A DNA stretch of 64,000 nucleotides, taken from Methylomonas rhizoryzae. GTDB lineage: Bacteria; Pseudomonadota; Gammaproteobacteria; Methylococcales; Methylomonadaceae. A model generated the notes under the pieces. That model did not search any database. It was not told where the DNA came from and saw nothing but the letters and a program-made list of their open reading frames with translations. Below are positions 1-7,218 of this stretch, piece by piece. The DNA lies in assembly GCF_008632455.1 (NCBI RefSeq), contig NZ_CP043929.1, positions 2,418,001-2,482,000 of the forward strand. The letters are read 5' to 3'. A program made the position numbers and the translations under genes. Position 1 is the first letter of the stretch, and each line of letters begins with the position of its first letter.

Positions 1-25
1 TCATTATTGATTCAAACTTGTAATC

Positions 26-63
26 CCGCGTGGGCACAAAAACCGTGCCCACCCTACCCGGCT
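26..63. repeat. Palindromic dispersed repeat, copy 1
   Basis: A 38-nt unit is nearly identical to the one at 237-274. Its core is an inverted repeat, GTGGGCAC at 30-37 and GTGCCCAC at 45-52, with a 7-nt A-rich loop. It would form a strong hairpin in RNA and resembles the REP/BIME-type extragenic elements of many gammaproteobacteria. No function is visible. Confidence 0.7.
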
Positions 64-131
64 TTAAAATTAAAACACGCGTCCGATTACGTGACCGATG
101 CGCTTCACTTTGTTCAGCACATCCTACGGCC

Positions 132-157
132 CTTTCTTTTGGCCAAACAAAAGAAAG
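132..157. repeat. Inverted repeat with 10-bp perfect arms
   Basis: CTTTCTTTTG at 132-141 and CAAAAGAAAG at 148-157 flank a 6-nt loop. It lies between the two copies of the 38-nt palindromic repeat. It may be part of a composite extragenic element or a weak terminator. Nothing else recognisable lies in 64-236. Confidence 0.5.
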
Positions 158-236
158 TATCGCGGTTGCCGGTCCGCGAACCGGCGTTAAATCAGGCTTC
201 GCGATAGCGAAACAATATTCATACAAGTTTTAAATT

Positions 237-274
237 CCGCGTGGGCACAGAAACCGTGCCCACCTTACGCGGCT
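237..274. repeat. Palindromic dispersed repeat, copy 2
   Basis: Second copy of the 38-nt unit at 26-63, with arms GTGGGCAC 241-248 and GTGCCCAC 256-263. The two copies differ at only a few positions, and the flanks are also loosely alike. The stop codon of the minus-strand gene at 273-527 falls at its edge, so the hairpin may end transcription of that operon. Confidence 0.65.
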
Positions 275-527
275 ATTTAGTAGGATTCACTTCTTCGGCA
301 TTTATCGAAAACGGCAATGGCTCAGGAACTCGCTCAATAACAACACCGGTAACACCGACTACACCTGCAGGTGATACATCAGAGCCATCAGGTGAGTGGC
401 CAATATTCATAGCAGTAAAAGTCAATTGAGCTCCCAATATCCAGTTACCTTCATTAATTCCTTGATCCTTCAAGAGAAGTAATAATAGTTCCTTGTTTGT
501 GTACGCTATTTGTTTTACTTCAGCCAT
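273..527 (-). CDS. Small protein of unknown function coupled to hicB-like gene
   Basis: 84 residues; not recognised. Its ATG overlaps the stop codon of the upstream HicB-like gene by one base (TAATG), a classic translational-coupling arrangement and the main reason to believe it is real. The protein has a leucine-rich N-terminal helix (about residues 10-20) and a Gly/Val/Pro-rich second half. It has no signal peptide or membrane span. It is the third gene of an operon running hicA-like, hicB-like, this gene. It could be an accessory protein of the toxin-antitoxin pair or a passenger gene; no family was assigned. Confidence 0.6.
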   Translation of the reverse strand: MAEVKQIAYTNKELLLLLLKDQGINEGNWILGAQLTFTAMNIGHSPDGSDVSPAGVVGVTGVVIERVPEPLPFSINAEEVNPTK

Positions 528-1072
528 TATTGTGTCCCTCCGCTATACCCTGAGGGTAGTGTTAAGTAAGGTGTTTTGTCATATTTAGTAATAACCACGT
601 TCCCTGAACTCGGAATAGTTATCCATGATGCGACAGTGGTAACCGCAGTGTTGATCGCATGATGAATTATTTGACCAACCGAAACAGTTGCTGCAGAGAC
701 AACTTTAGATATGCCATCCGTTTCTCCGACATAAGTTGCAATAGCAGTAACTAAATATTGGTTAACACTCACATCTTCTTGTTCTGCAAATTTTGATACT
801 TTTGCATGCAAGGATTTTGGCAATCTCAGCGTAACACGACCGCTAAACTCATCTGATGGTACTGGATAAGGTTTCGGTAACTCAGCCTGTGTTTCATCAG
901 CTATTTTTTTCAGAGTTTTAATGGCATCAATAACTAACGACCTAGCTTCTTCAAAGGTTTCTTCGAATGAGCTAATGTTTGGAAATTCGGATACTCTGCC
1001 AACATATAAAATTTCACCATAATGTTCTTCCTTACGAATTGAAATAGTGTATGCTTCTGGATCGAATTTCAT
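527..1072 (-). CDS. hicB: HicB-like antitoxin with unusual C-terminal extension
   Basis: 181 residues. Residues 1-60 fit the HicB partial RNase H-like fold, with a GRVSEFPNISSF stretch at about 25-36. Residues about 78-118 look like a ribbon-helix-helix DNA-binding domain (RVTLRLPKSLHAKV, then VNQYL). HicB antitoxins neutralise HicA and often repress their own operon. It follows the HicA-like gene with a 4-bp ATGA overlap. The unusual part is residues 119-181, a Val/Thr/Ser-rich tail beyond the normal HicB end that matches nothing I recognise. The HicB family call is fairly secure from sequence and context; the role of the tail is unknown. Confidence 0.8.
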   Translation of the reverse strand: MKFDPEAYTISIRKEEHYGEILYVGRVSEFPNISSFEETFEEARSLVIDAIKTLKKIADETQAELPKPYPVPSDEFSGRVTLRLPKSLHAKVSKFAEQEDVSVNQYLVTAIATYVGETDGISKVVSAATVSVGQIIHHAINTAVTTVASWITIPSSGNVVITKYDKTPYLTLPSGYSGGTQ

Positions 1073-1362
1073 TTTAAATGCTCCTTGATAACATCTTTAT
1101 AATTATTAACAAATTTATATAATTTGTTTACGTATACGCGTTTAACATGTGTTCCTGGATTATGTCCACAGTTGTAATCGGGATATTCAAGTAATTTAAT
1201 GGCTGAATGCTTTGCAATTTTATGACCGCCACTTTCACAATCTTCAATGTCAAAACCAAGTTTTTTTAACAATCCGGTAAAGTCTTTGCACGAAGTGTTT
1301 GCGCCACTGGCCATGTCTTCCAGCTCTCTAAGCAATTTATCAAATTTTTTCATGGATGACAT
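1069..1362 (-). CDS. hicA: HicA-like mRNA interferase toxin
   Basis: About 97 residues. HicA toxins are small double-stranded-RNA-binding-fold ribonucleases that cleave mRNA, using a catalytic histidine in a G-x-H motif. Here GGHKIAKH (His about 47) fits that motif, although it sits later than in the shortest HicA proteins (roughly 60 residues). The gene precedes and overlaps the HicB-like gene by 4 bp, the normal toxin-antitoxin order. Possible starts are GTG 1365, ATG 1362 and ATG 1353; none has a clear ribosome-binding site. The longer C-terminus, rich in Tyr, Asn and Lys, is somewhat atypical. Confidence 0.75.
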   Translation of the reverse strand: MSSMKKFDKLLRELEDMASGANTSCKDFTGLLKKLGFDIEDCESGGHKIAKHSAIKLLEYPDYNCGHNPGTHVKRVYVNKLYKFVNNYKDVIKEHLK

Positions 1363-1441
1363 CACCAGTAGTGTCTAGTATAACGTTTCTGAAGCATTTG
1401 GTAGATAAAAAACGTCACATATCTTGCTTACAGGCTCAACA

Positions 1442-2122
1442 TCACCCACACTTCGACTCCCCACAATTCAAACAAGTCATACACCCATCCATCAACACCA
1501 TCGCCTTAGTCGAACATTTATTACAAAGCACCGCCTTTTCCGGAAACGCCTGCCCCTCGCTGGAACCGTGCAAAGCCTCGAACTCGCGGCGCTTTTCGTC
1601 CAACAACTGCTGATGATGATCGCTGAGTTTCTCCGGCTTGATCATGCCGATATGCTTTAGGTGCGACTCGATCGCGGAACCGATTTCGGCGACCAAGGAC
1701 GGCATGAACACGCCGCCTTTTTTGAAATAGCCGCCGCGCGGGTCGAACACCGCTTTCAGCTCTTCCACCAAAAAGGTGGCGTCGCCGCCCTTGCGGAATA
1801 CCGCCGAGATCACCCGGGTCAAGGCCAGTACCCATTGGAAATGCTCCATGTTCTTGGAGTTGATGAAGATTTCGTAGGGCCGGCGCTCTTCGTGGGCGGT
1901 GTCCTGGTTGAGGATGATGTCGTTGATCGTGATGTACAAGGCGTGCTCGGACTGCGGCGTCTTGATTTTGTAAGTGGAGCCGACCAGCACTTCCGGCCGC
2001 TCGACGTTTTCGTGCATCGACTCCAGCGACGGCTTTTCCGCTTCCGGTTGGGCGGTTTCGGCGCTGTCCTTGCTCAGCACTTTGTAGCCGACGATTTTTT
2101 TGCTGATTTTGTGTAGGGTCAT
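1442..2122 (-). CDS. nrdJb: Adenosylcobalamin-dependent ribonucleotide reductase, C-terminal subunit NrdJb
   Basis: 226 residues. In pseudomonads the class II ribonucleotide reductase is split. NrdJa carries the catalytic barrel, and the small NrdJb carries a TSCPD-type domain plus the C-terminal redox cysteines that re-reduce the active site. This protein fits NrdJb. A TSCPD-like stretch lies at about 95-170 (MEHFQWVLALTRVISAVFRK), and the last 27 residues hold CNKC, CMTC and CGESKC cysteine pairs. A weak AGG ribosome-binding site precedes ATG 2122. Unlike in Pseudomonas, it is separated from nrdJa by a DUF3800 gene and a terminator-like hairpin, so it probably has its own promoter between 2123 and 2229. 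Confidence 0.85.
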   Translation of the reverse strand: MTLHKISKKIVGYKVLSKDSAETAQPEAEKPSLESMHENVERPEVLVGSTYKIKTPQSEHALYITINDIILNQDTAHEERRPYEIFINSKNMEHFQWVLALTRVISAVFRKGGDATFLVEELKAVFDPRGGYFKKGGVFMPSLVAEIGSAIESHLKHIGMIKPEKLSDHHQQLLDEKRREFEALHGSSEGQAFPEKAVLCNKCSTKAMVLMDGCMTCLNCGESKCG

Positions 2123-2229
2123 GTTACTTGCCTATTAAATTTGTCTGTTGAATTCGTTTGTTACCGAACTTGACTAAACAAGTTGCCAAACAGATAATGC
2201 CGCCAAGGATTGAGGATACTCGGTCGACC

Positions 2230-2260
2230 AAAAGCCTCGGTGGTTACATCGGGGCTTTTT
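2230..2260 (-). terminator. Hairpin with U-tract after the DUF3800 gene
   Basis: AAAAGCCTCGG (2230-2240) can pair with TCGGGGCTTTT (2249-2259) around a loop of about 8 nt. A T-run exists on each strand after the stem. On the minus strand it lies just beyond the DUF3800 stop codon (2266) and could end the nrdJa-DUF3800 transcript before nrdJb. Confidence 0.55.
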
Positions 2261-2265
2261 GTTTT

Positions 2266-2997
2266 TCAGGGGTAGCATTTCAGTCCGTAACCATGCCTGT
2301 CGCCCCGAACGTTGGTATAAAATTTTTCGTTGACGATTTCGAATGCCCTGTTGACTTGCTCCGGCCTCAAATAGTGCAACCCAATCGGGCGTGCGACCAA
2401 ATCGGCCAATTGCAATCCGGCGGAATTGCTTTTCTTGTCGGCAAATACCAATTGGAACGGTAATGGCTTATGCAGGTAGTTATCTCCGGCGCAAATGCGC
2501 CGAAACTCCAGCTCCAATTCGTCGTCTTCCACTTTGCCGCGTTGTTCCACGACGATGTGGGTCACAAAAGTTTGTCGCAAACAATAAAAAATCCGTTCCA
2601 AACCGAAGCGCAAGCCGATATGGTAAGGATTCTCCGTAGCCTGATGTTTTTGCCGGTAACGTTGTTTATCGATTACGGAACTGATTAAGGTAAACGGCGA
2701 TTGCTGAATGATTAACGTCAATTCGTTTAAAAAATCGGATTTGAGCTGCCGACTTTTCAAGAAAGCAAAACTGCCGCGATCGCGACGAATATCGGTTTCA
2801 TGCAAAACCACCTGATCATGGCCGAAATGCTTGAGTTTGAAGGCTTGAATCAACGGCACAACGGTACTCACGTAATCGATTTTCTTGAAAATACAAAATA
2901 CCAGCACGAATATCGGATAACTCGGGTCGATACTATTCAAACCGTGGTCACCGCTTTCATCGACATAAACGATGTAATCGGAAAATGGACCGTTCAT
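2266..2997 (-). CDS. DUF3800 domain protein
   Basis: About 243 residues. The N-terminal YVDESGDHG motif and the later LQLADLVARPIG motif are the two signatures of the DUF3800 family, which is predicted to have an RNase H-like fold. Its acidic residues (Asp-Glu near the start, Asp in QLAD) suggest a metal-dependent nuclease. These genes are often found in mobile or accessory DNA. ATG 2997 is preferred because the family usually begins just before YVDESG. A TTG at 3018 would overlap the nrdJa stop by 4 bp and suggests coupling. The gene sits between nrdJa and nrdJb, which are normally neighbours, so it is probably an insertion. Its function here is unknown. Confidence 0.8.
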   Translation of the reverse strand: MNGPFSDYIVYVDESGDHGLNSIDPSYPIFVLVFCIFKKIDYVSTVVPLIQAFKLKHFGHDQVVLHETDIRRDRGSFAFLKSRQLKSDFLNELTLIIQQSPFTLISSVIDKQRYRQKHQATENPYHIGLRFGLERIFYCLRQTFVTHIVVEQRGKVEDDELELEFRRICAGDNYLHKPLPFQLVFADKKSNSAGLQLADLVARPIGLHYLRPEQVNRAFEIVNEKFYTNVRGDRHGYGLKCYP

Positions 2998-3014
2998 GCG
3001 ATTGCTTCGCTCGA

Positions 3015-5165
3015 TCAAAACTTCCCGTAATACCCTTCCTTCAACGCGTCGAACAAGTTGGCGGCGGTGTGGATTTCGCCGTCGTATTCCACTTCCTCGT
3101 TGCCTTTGAATTCGACCACGTGGCCGTCTTCCAGCGTGAACTGGTAGGTGGTGTTTTCCAAATCCGATTCCTTGACCAACACGCCCTGGAACACTTCCGG
3201 GTTGAAGCGGAAAGTGGTGCAGCCTTTCAGGCCTTGTTCGTAGGCGTATTCGTAGATCGACTTGAAGTCTTCGTAGGGGTAATCGGTCGGCACGTTGGCG
3301 GTTTTGGAGATCGACGAATCGATCCAGCGCTGGGCGGCGGCCTGGATGTCCACGTGTTGCTTGGGGCTGATGTCGTCGGCGGCGATGAAGTAATCCGGCA
3401 ATTGCTGTTTCGGATCGTCGCTGTAAGGCATTGCGTCGGCGTTGACCAGATGGCGGTAGGCCAGCAGCTCGAACGAGAACACGTCGATTTTTTCCTTGGA
3501 TTTTTTACCTTCGCGGATCACGTTGCGCGAGTAATGGTGAGCGAAGCTGGGTTCGATGCCGTTGCTGGCGTTGTTGGCCAAGGACAGCGAGATGGTGCCG
3601 GTCGGCGCGATCGAGCTGTGGTGAGTAAAGCGGCAGCCGGTTTCGGCCAGTTGCGCGACCAGCTCCGGCTCGGCTTGCGCCAGTTTTTGCATGTAGCGGC
3701 TGTATTTGGCGTGCAGCACGCGGCCGGGGACCTGGTCGCCGAGTTTGTAGCCGTCGGCTGTCATTTCCGGACGCTTGTGCAGCATCTCGCCGGTGACTTC
3801 GAACAATTGCTCCATGATAGGCGCCGGGCCTTTTTCCTTCGCTAGTTCCAGGCCGGTTTTCCAGCCTTCCACGGCCATGACCTTGGTGACTTCCTCGGTA
3901 AAGTCCAGCGATTCGGCGTTACCGTATTTCAGGCCCAGCATGGTGATGGTCGAACCCAGGCCCAGATAACCCATGCCGTGGCGGCGCTTGCCGGTGATTT
4001 CGTCGCGCTGTTTTTGCAGCGGCAAACCGTTGATTTCGACCACGTTGTCCAGCATGCGGGTGAAGATGCGCACGGTCTTGCGGTAATTGTCCCAGTTGAA
4101 GCGGGCCTGCTCGCTGAACGGCTGTTCGACGAAGCGGGTCAGGTTGATCGAGCCCAGCAGGCAGGAGCCGTAGGGCGGCAGCGGCTGCTCGCCGCAGGGG
4201 TTGGTGGCGCGGATGTGTTCGCAGAACCAGTTGTTGTTCATCTCGTTGACCTTGTCGATCAGGATAAAGCCGGGTTCGGCGTAATCGTAGGTGGAGGACA
4301 TGATGATGTCCCACAAACGGCGGGCCGGCATCACCTTGCTGATCCGGCAGGCCACCAGGCCGGCGTCGTTGACCACATAGCCTTTTTTGTTGGGCAGATC
4401 GCGCCAGATTACTTTCGCCGCGTCGTCCAGATCGATCTGGTCGGCCGTTAGTTCGCGCTCGGTAATCGGGAACGACAGCGGCCACGGGCCGTTGTTTTTC
4501 ACCGCTTCGACGAATTCGCTGGTAATCAACAGCGACAGGTTGAATTGGCGCAAGCGGCCGTCTTCGCGTTTGGCGCGGATGAAATCGACCACGTCCGGGT
4601 GGGCCACGTCGAAGGTGGCCATTTGCGCGCCGCGGCGGCCGCCGGCCGACGACACGGTAAAACACATCTTGTCGTAGATGTCCATGAACGACAGCGGCCC
4701 GGAGGTGTAGGCGCCGGCGCCGGACACATAGGCGTCGCGCGGCCGCAAGGTCGAGAATTCGTAGCCGATGCCGCAACCGGCTTTCAGGGTCAGGCCGGCT
4801 TCGTGGACTTTATGCAGAATGTCGTCCATCGAGTCTTCGATGATGCCGGACACGGTGCAGTTGATGGTGGAGGTGGCCGGTTTATGCTCCAGCGCGCCGG
4901 CGTTGGAGACGATGCGGCCGGCCGGAATCGCGCCCTGGCGCAAGGCCCACAGGAATTCCTTGTAATGCTGTTCGCGCAAGGCCTTGGTTTTTTCGACGTC
5001 GGCCAACGCGCGGGCGACCCGTTTGTAAGTGTCGTCGATGCTGGCGTCGATGGCCTTGCCGTCCTTGGTCTTCAAACGATATTTGCTGTCCCAGATGTCC
5101 AGGGAGGCGCTTTGCAGCGGAATTTCAACGTTAGCCGGCGATACGACTTGTAGTTTGGCAGTCAT
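3015..5165 (-). CDS. nrdJa: Adenosylcobalamin-dependent ribonucleotide reductase, catalytic subunit NrdJa
   Basis: 716 residues. It reduces ribonucleotides to deoxyribonucleotides with a radical generated from coenzyme B12, so it works with or without oxygen. Visible class II hallmarks are an early NCTVSGI substrate-site stretch, KAGCGIGYEFS, the NPCGEQPL motif at about 322-329 (Cys about 324 is the expected thiyl-radical site, with Glu two residues on), and APTGTISL. The C-terminal redox tail is absent and is supplied by the separate nrdJb gene. An AAGGGA ribosome-binding site lies 7 nt before ATG 5165. Two NrdR-like operators lie about 110-150 bp upstream. No cobalamin riboswitch was recognised in the leader. 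Confidence 0.95.
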   Translation of the reverse strand: MTAKLQVVSPANVEIPLQSASLDIWDSKYRLKTKDGKAIDASIDDTYKRVARALADVEKTKALREQHYKEFLWALRQGAIPAGRIVSNAGALEHKPATSTINCTVSGIIEDSMDDILHKVHEAGLTLKAGCGIGYEFSTLRPRDAYVSGAGAYTSGPLSFMDIYDKMCFTVSSAGGRRGAQMATFDVAHPDVVDFIRAKREDGRLRQFNLSLLITSEFVEAVKNNGPWPLSFPITERELTADQIDLDDAAKVIWRDLPNKKGYVVNDAGLVACRISKVMPARRLWDIIMSSTYDYAEPGFILIDKVNEMNNNWFCEHIRATNPCGEQPLPPYGSCLLGSINLTRFVEQPFSEQARFNWDNYRKTVRIFTRMLDNVVEINGLPLQKQRDEITGKRRHGMGYLGLGSTITMLGLKYGNAESLDFTEEVTKVMAVEGWKTGLELAKEKGPAPIMEQLFEVTGEMLHKRPEMTADGYKLGDQVPGRVLHAKYSRYMQKLAQAEPELVAQLAETGCRFTHHSSIAPTGTISLSLANNASNGIEPSFAHHYSRNVIREGKKSKEKIDVFSFELLAYRHLVNADAMPYSDDPKQQLPDYFIAADDISPKQHVDIQAAAQRWIDSSISKTANVPTDYPYEDFKSIYEYAYEQGLKGCTTFRFNPEVFQGVLVKESDLENTTYQFTLEDGHVVEFKGNEEVEYDGEIHTAANLFDALKEGYYGKF

Positions 5166-5272
5166 GCGTAGGTCCCTTGTTAGCTGGAGGTGATGAATGA
5201 TGTATTACCCGAAAATTCCGCTTAGTCTGTTGTGCCGACATAACCGGCAACTGAGCATAGGATTTAGCTTTT

Positions 5273-5286
5273 CACTGTATATAGTG
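5273..5286. promoter_or_regulatory. NrdR box, proximal
   Basis: CACTGTATATAGTG is a 14-bp palindrome with one mismatch, close to the NrdR consensus (acaCwAtATaTwGtgt). It lies about 108 bp upstream of the nrdJa start. Its centre is 31 bp (about three helical turns) from that of the second box at 5304-5317, the paired spacing typical of NrdR sites. Confidence 0.75.
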
Positions 5287-5303
5287 TTTTTTAGGAATGT
5301 TAG

Positions 5304-5317
5304 CACAAGATATTGTG
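5304..5317. promoter_or_regulatory. NrdR box, distal
   Basis: CACAAGATATTGTG lies inside the 16-bp near-palindrome GCACAAGATATTGTGC at 5303-5318. With the box at 5273-5286 it forms the tandem arrangement by which the repressor NrdR senses ATP/dATP and controls ribonucleotide reductase genes. nrdR itself is not in this window. Confidence 0.75.
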
Positions 5318-5434
5318 CCTGATAGGGCTTTTTTTAGCTGTGGCAGCGGGGAAATTATTTATGGGTTTTAGTTCAGATACTTAGCGCAAAATGGTTAAGT
5401 CATGAAAAAATTCTTGACTTAGCGTTATGAAAAG

Positions 5435-5635
5435 CTAACGTTTATTACCATTCCTGCCAAACAGTCCGAAAATAATGATGGCCGCAACCACCATGCCGGA
5501 ATAGACCATGTTTTGGCGCGATGCCCCGAATAGATAGGCAATGCCGGCCCCCAGTCCCATGCCCAGTCCGCTAAACGCCATACTGCGCATTAGGCGGCAA
5601 AGCGTGCAGTCTTCCGGATAATGTTTCATTTTCAT
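5435..5635 (-). CDS. Small membrane protein of unknown function
   Basis: About 66 residues, not recognised. A short cytoplasmic head with a CTLC (CxxC) pair is followed by two hydrophobic stretches, about residues 18-36 and 44-60, then a basic tail (RNGNKR). This predicts a two-span inner-membrane protein. ATG 5635 is preferred over the upstream TTG at 5644; neither has a strong ribosome-binding site. It lies between nrdJa and the PilZ gene on the same strand but well separated from both. The CxxC could bind a metal or be redox-active; this is inference. Confidence 0.5.
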   Translation of the reverse strand: MKMKHYPEDCTLCRLMRSMAFSGLGMGLGAGIAYLFGASRQNMVYSGMVVAAIIIFGLFGRNGNKR

Positions 5636-5724
5636 ATGGTTCAAAGGACGCTAGGGCAATGAGTGAACCCAGGTTATATCGGTTACCGGTCTGACTATGA
5701 TCAAACCGGCAAATGCCGGAAGGG

Positions 5725-6321
5725 CTATAAATTCAGCATGCCGTTTTTTGCGCGTAATTGCTGCCACTGTACTCGCACGATATGTTTGATCAACAATTCC
5801 TGGTCTTCTTCGCGGATATGGGTGAAATCGACGCTGATTTGGTAATGTTCGGGCTCCAAACTGGGGTTTTCTCCCAAACGGCAATCCACCACTTGACCGT
5901 ATATTTGGATTAAGGCGAGAGTGGTGGGCAAATAAATCTCGATGGCCAGATTTTGGCCGATGTCCATGGCTTGGTTATGATGAAAGGCTATTCCCGAGGC
6001 ACTTAGATTGACGTCTTGGCAATTTTGCGCATTGACATTGCTGCCAACGAACATAATCGCCTGAGCGACTGCGTTGATTTTTGCATCCAACACTTTGTAC
6101 AGTTCCACGCAATCCTTGTTATCGCCGGCTATGCGCTGCATGATCAGCAGGGCTTCTTGCGAAAGCACATCCATGGTCGCCGCCAAGGAATGATTGGGCG
6201 AAAAATGCCCCGCGGCTTGCAAGCCTTTATCCGCTGTCGCTTGATCGATCAAGCGGTAGGCTAAACTGACATTGTCGTCGATGCGAAAAAAACGCCGCCT
6301 CTCGGTTTGAGTATTCTGCAT
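5725..6321 (-). CDS. PilZ-domain protein
   Basis: 198 residues. PilZ domains bind cyclic di-GMP through an RxxxR motif and a [D/N]xSxxG motif. Both are present: RRRFFR near residue 9 and NLSASG in the second half. The arginine motif is at the extreme N-terminus, so about 100 intervening residues separate the two. It may therefore be a YcgR-like or divergent PilZ protein with an inserted helical segment. AGGAAC lies 6 nt before ATG 6321. It sits 16 bp downstream of pomB, which suggests that it links c-di-GMP to flagellar motor output, as YcgR does in enterics. Confidence 0.8.
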   Translation of the reverse strand: MQNTQTERRRFFRIDDNVSLAYRLIDQATADKGLQAAGHFSPNHSLAATMDVLSQEALLIMQRIAGDNKDCVELYKVLDAKINAVAQAIMFVGSNVNAQNCQDVNLSASGIAFHHNQAMDIGQNLAIEIYLPTTLALIQIYGQVVDCRLGENPSLEPEHYQISVDFTHIREEDQELLIKHIVRVQWQQLRAKNGMLNL

Positions 6322-6337
6322 GGCAAGTTCCTAAAAT

Positions 6338-7216
6338 TTAGAGTTTCGGGTCCGTAACACTGTCGGATTGAATAATTTCCGGCCCGCCGCCGTTGTCGCT
6401 ATCGATCTCGTTACGGGCAATGACGATTTCCACCCGGCGGTTGATCGCGCGATTTTGCGGGGAATCGTTAGCCACTAAAGGCTGGGTGTCCGCATAGCCT
6501 TCCACCAAAAAGCGTTTAGGATTTATGCCTTTTTTGTCCAGCAAATATTGAGCGACCGTGACCGCCCGCGACGAGGATAGCTCCCAGTTGGAGCGGTACA
6601 TGATGGTTTTGATCGGCACGTCGTCGCTATGGCCGGCAACGATGATTTTGCCTTGCGATTGCGCCACCGAATCGGCAATTTTATCCATGACCGGTTCGAA
6701 ACCGGGTTGCAGCACCGCGCTGGCCGAGGCAAACGAGCCTTTTTCGTTAATTCTGATGACGATTTTGAAACCTTTGGTTTCTACCGTCACCATGCCGCGC
6801 TCGATTTCCTCTTTCAAGCGCTCTTTGATTTTTTCAGCCTCTTCCTTGATTTCTTCCAGCTTGGCTTCGATGATTTTTTGCTTAGCCAGCTCCATGGCCT
6901 CCGGCGACTCGTCCATTTTTTCCGATTGCTGTTGAGTCGATTGTTTGATTTCCTCCAGCGGCGTCGGCGTCACTTGTCCCGGGGTGAAATGTTGCTCGAT
7001 GATACTGGTTCCCATCGGAATGTCGTCGACCGGTATTACCCGTTGCACCCCGAATGCCTGCTTCAACGAGTCGGCCACGTGCTTGAATTTCTGCACGTCC
7101 ATGCTGGCCATGGACAGCAGCAATACGAAAAAACACATCAGTAACGACATCAAGTCGGCAAAAGTCGCCAACCACATCGGCGCTCCTACCGGAGGACATT
7201 TAGGGCAATCGGACAT
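6338..7216 (-). CDS. pomB: Sodium-type flagellar stator protein PomB/MotB
   Basis: 292 residues. It anchors the flagellar stator to peptidoglycan and forms the ion channel with PomA. The N-terminal GAPMWLATFADLMSLLMCFF segment (one membrane span, about 15-37) matches PomB of Vibrio closely; Asp21 is the expected ion-binding residue. Residues about 110-150 form a Lys/Glu-rich coiled coil. Residues about 190-275 are an OmpA-like peptidoglycan-binding domain (GHSDDVPI, NRRVEIVI). A GAGGA ribosome-binding site overlaps the pomA stop, and only 2 bp separate the genes. Sodium coupling is inferred from similarity to PomB rather than E. coli MotB. Confidence 0.9.
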   Translation of the reverse strand: MSDCPKCPPVGAPMWLATFADLMSLLMCFFVLLLSMASMDVQKFKHVADSLKQAFGVQRVIPVDDIPMGTSIIEQHFTPGQVTPTPLEEIKQSTQQQSEKMDESPEAMELAKQKIIEAKLEEIKEEAEKIKERLKEEIERGMVTVETKGFKIVIRINEKGSFASASAVLQPGFEPVMDKIADSVAQSQGKIIVAGHSDDVPIKTIMYRSNWELSSSRAVTVAQYLLDKKGINPKRFLVEGYADTQPLVANDSPQNRAINRRVEIVIARNEIDSDNGGGPEIIQSDSVTDPKL

Positions 7217-7218
7217 GG

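Noticed and set aside
2985..3845. 286-codon open frame on the plus strand opposite nrdJa, with further long antisense frames at 3919-4776 and 4545-5153
   Set aside because: They lie inside the well-supported nrdJa gene, and their low-complexity products reflect codon bias of the real strand.
5166..5434. Cobalamin riboswitch upstream of the B12-dependent nrdJa
   Set aside because: No B12-box-like segment was seen; the region is explained by NrdR boxes.
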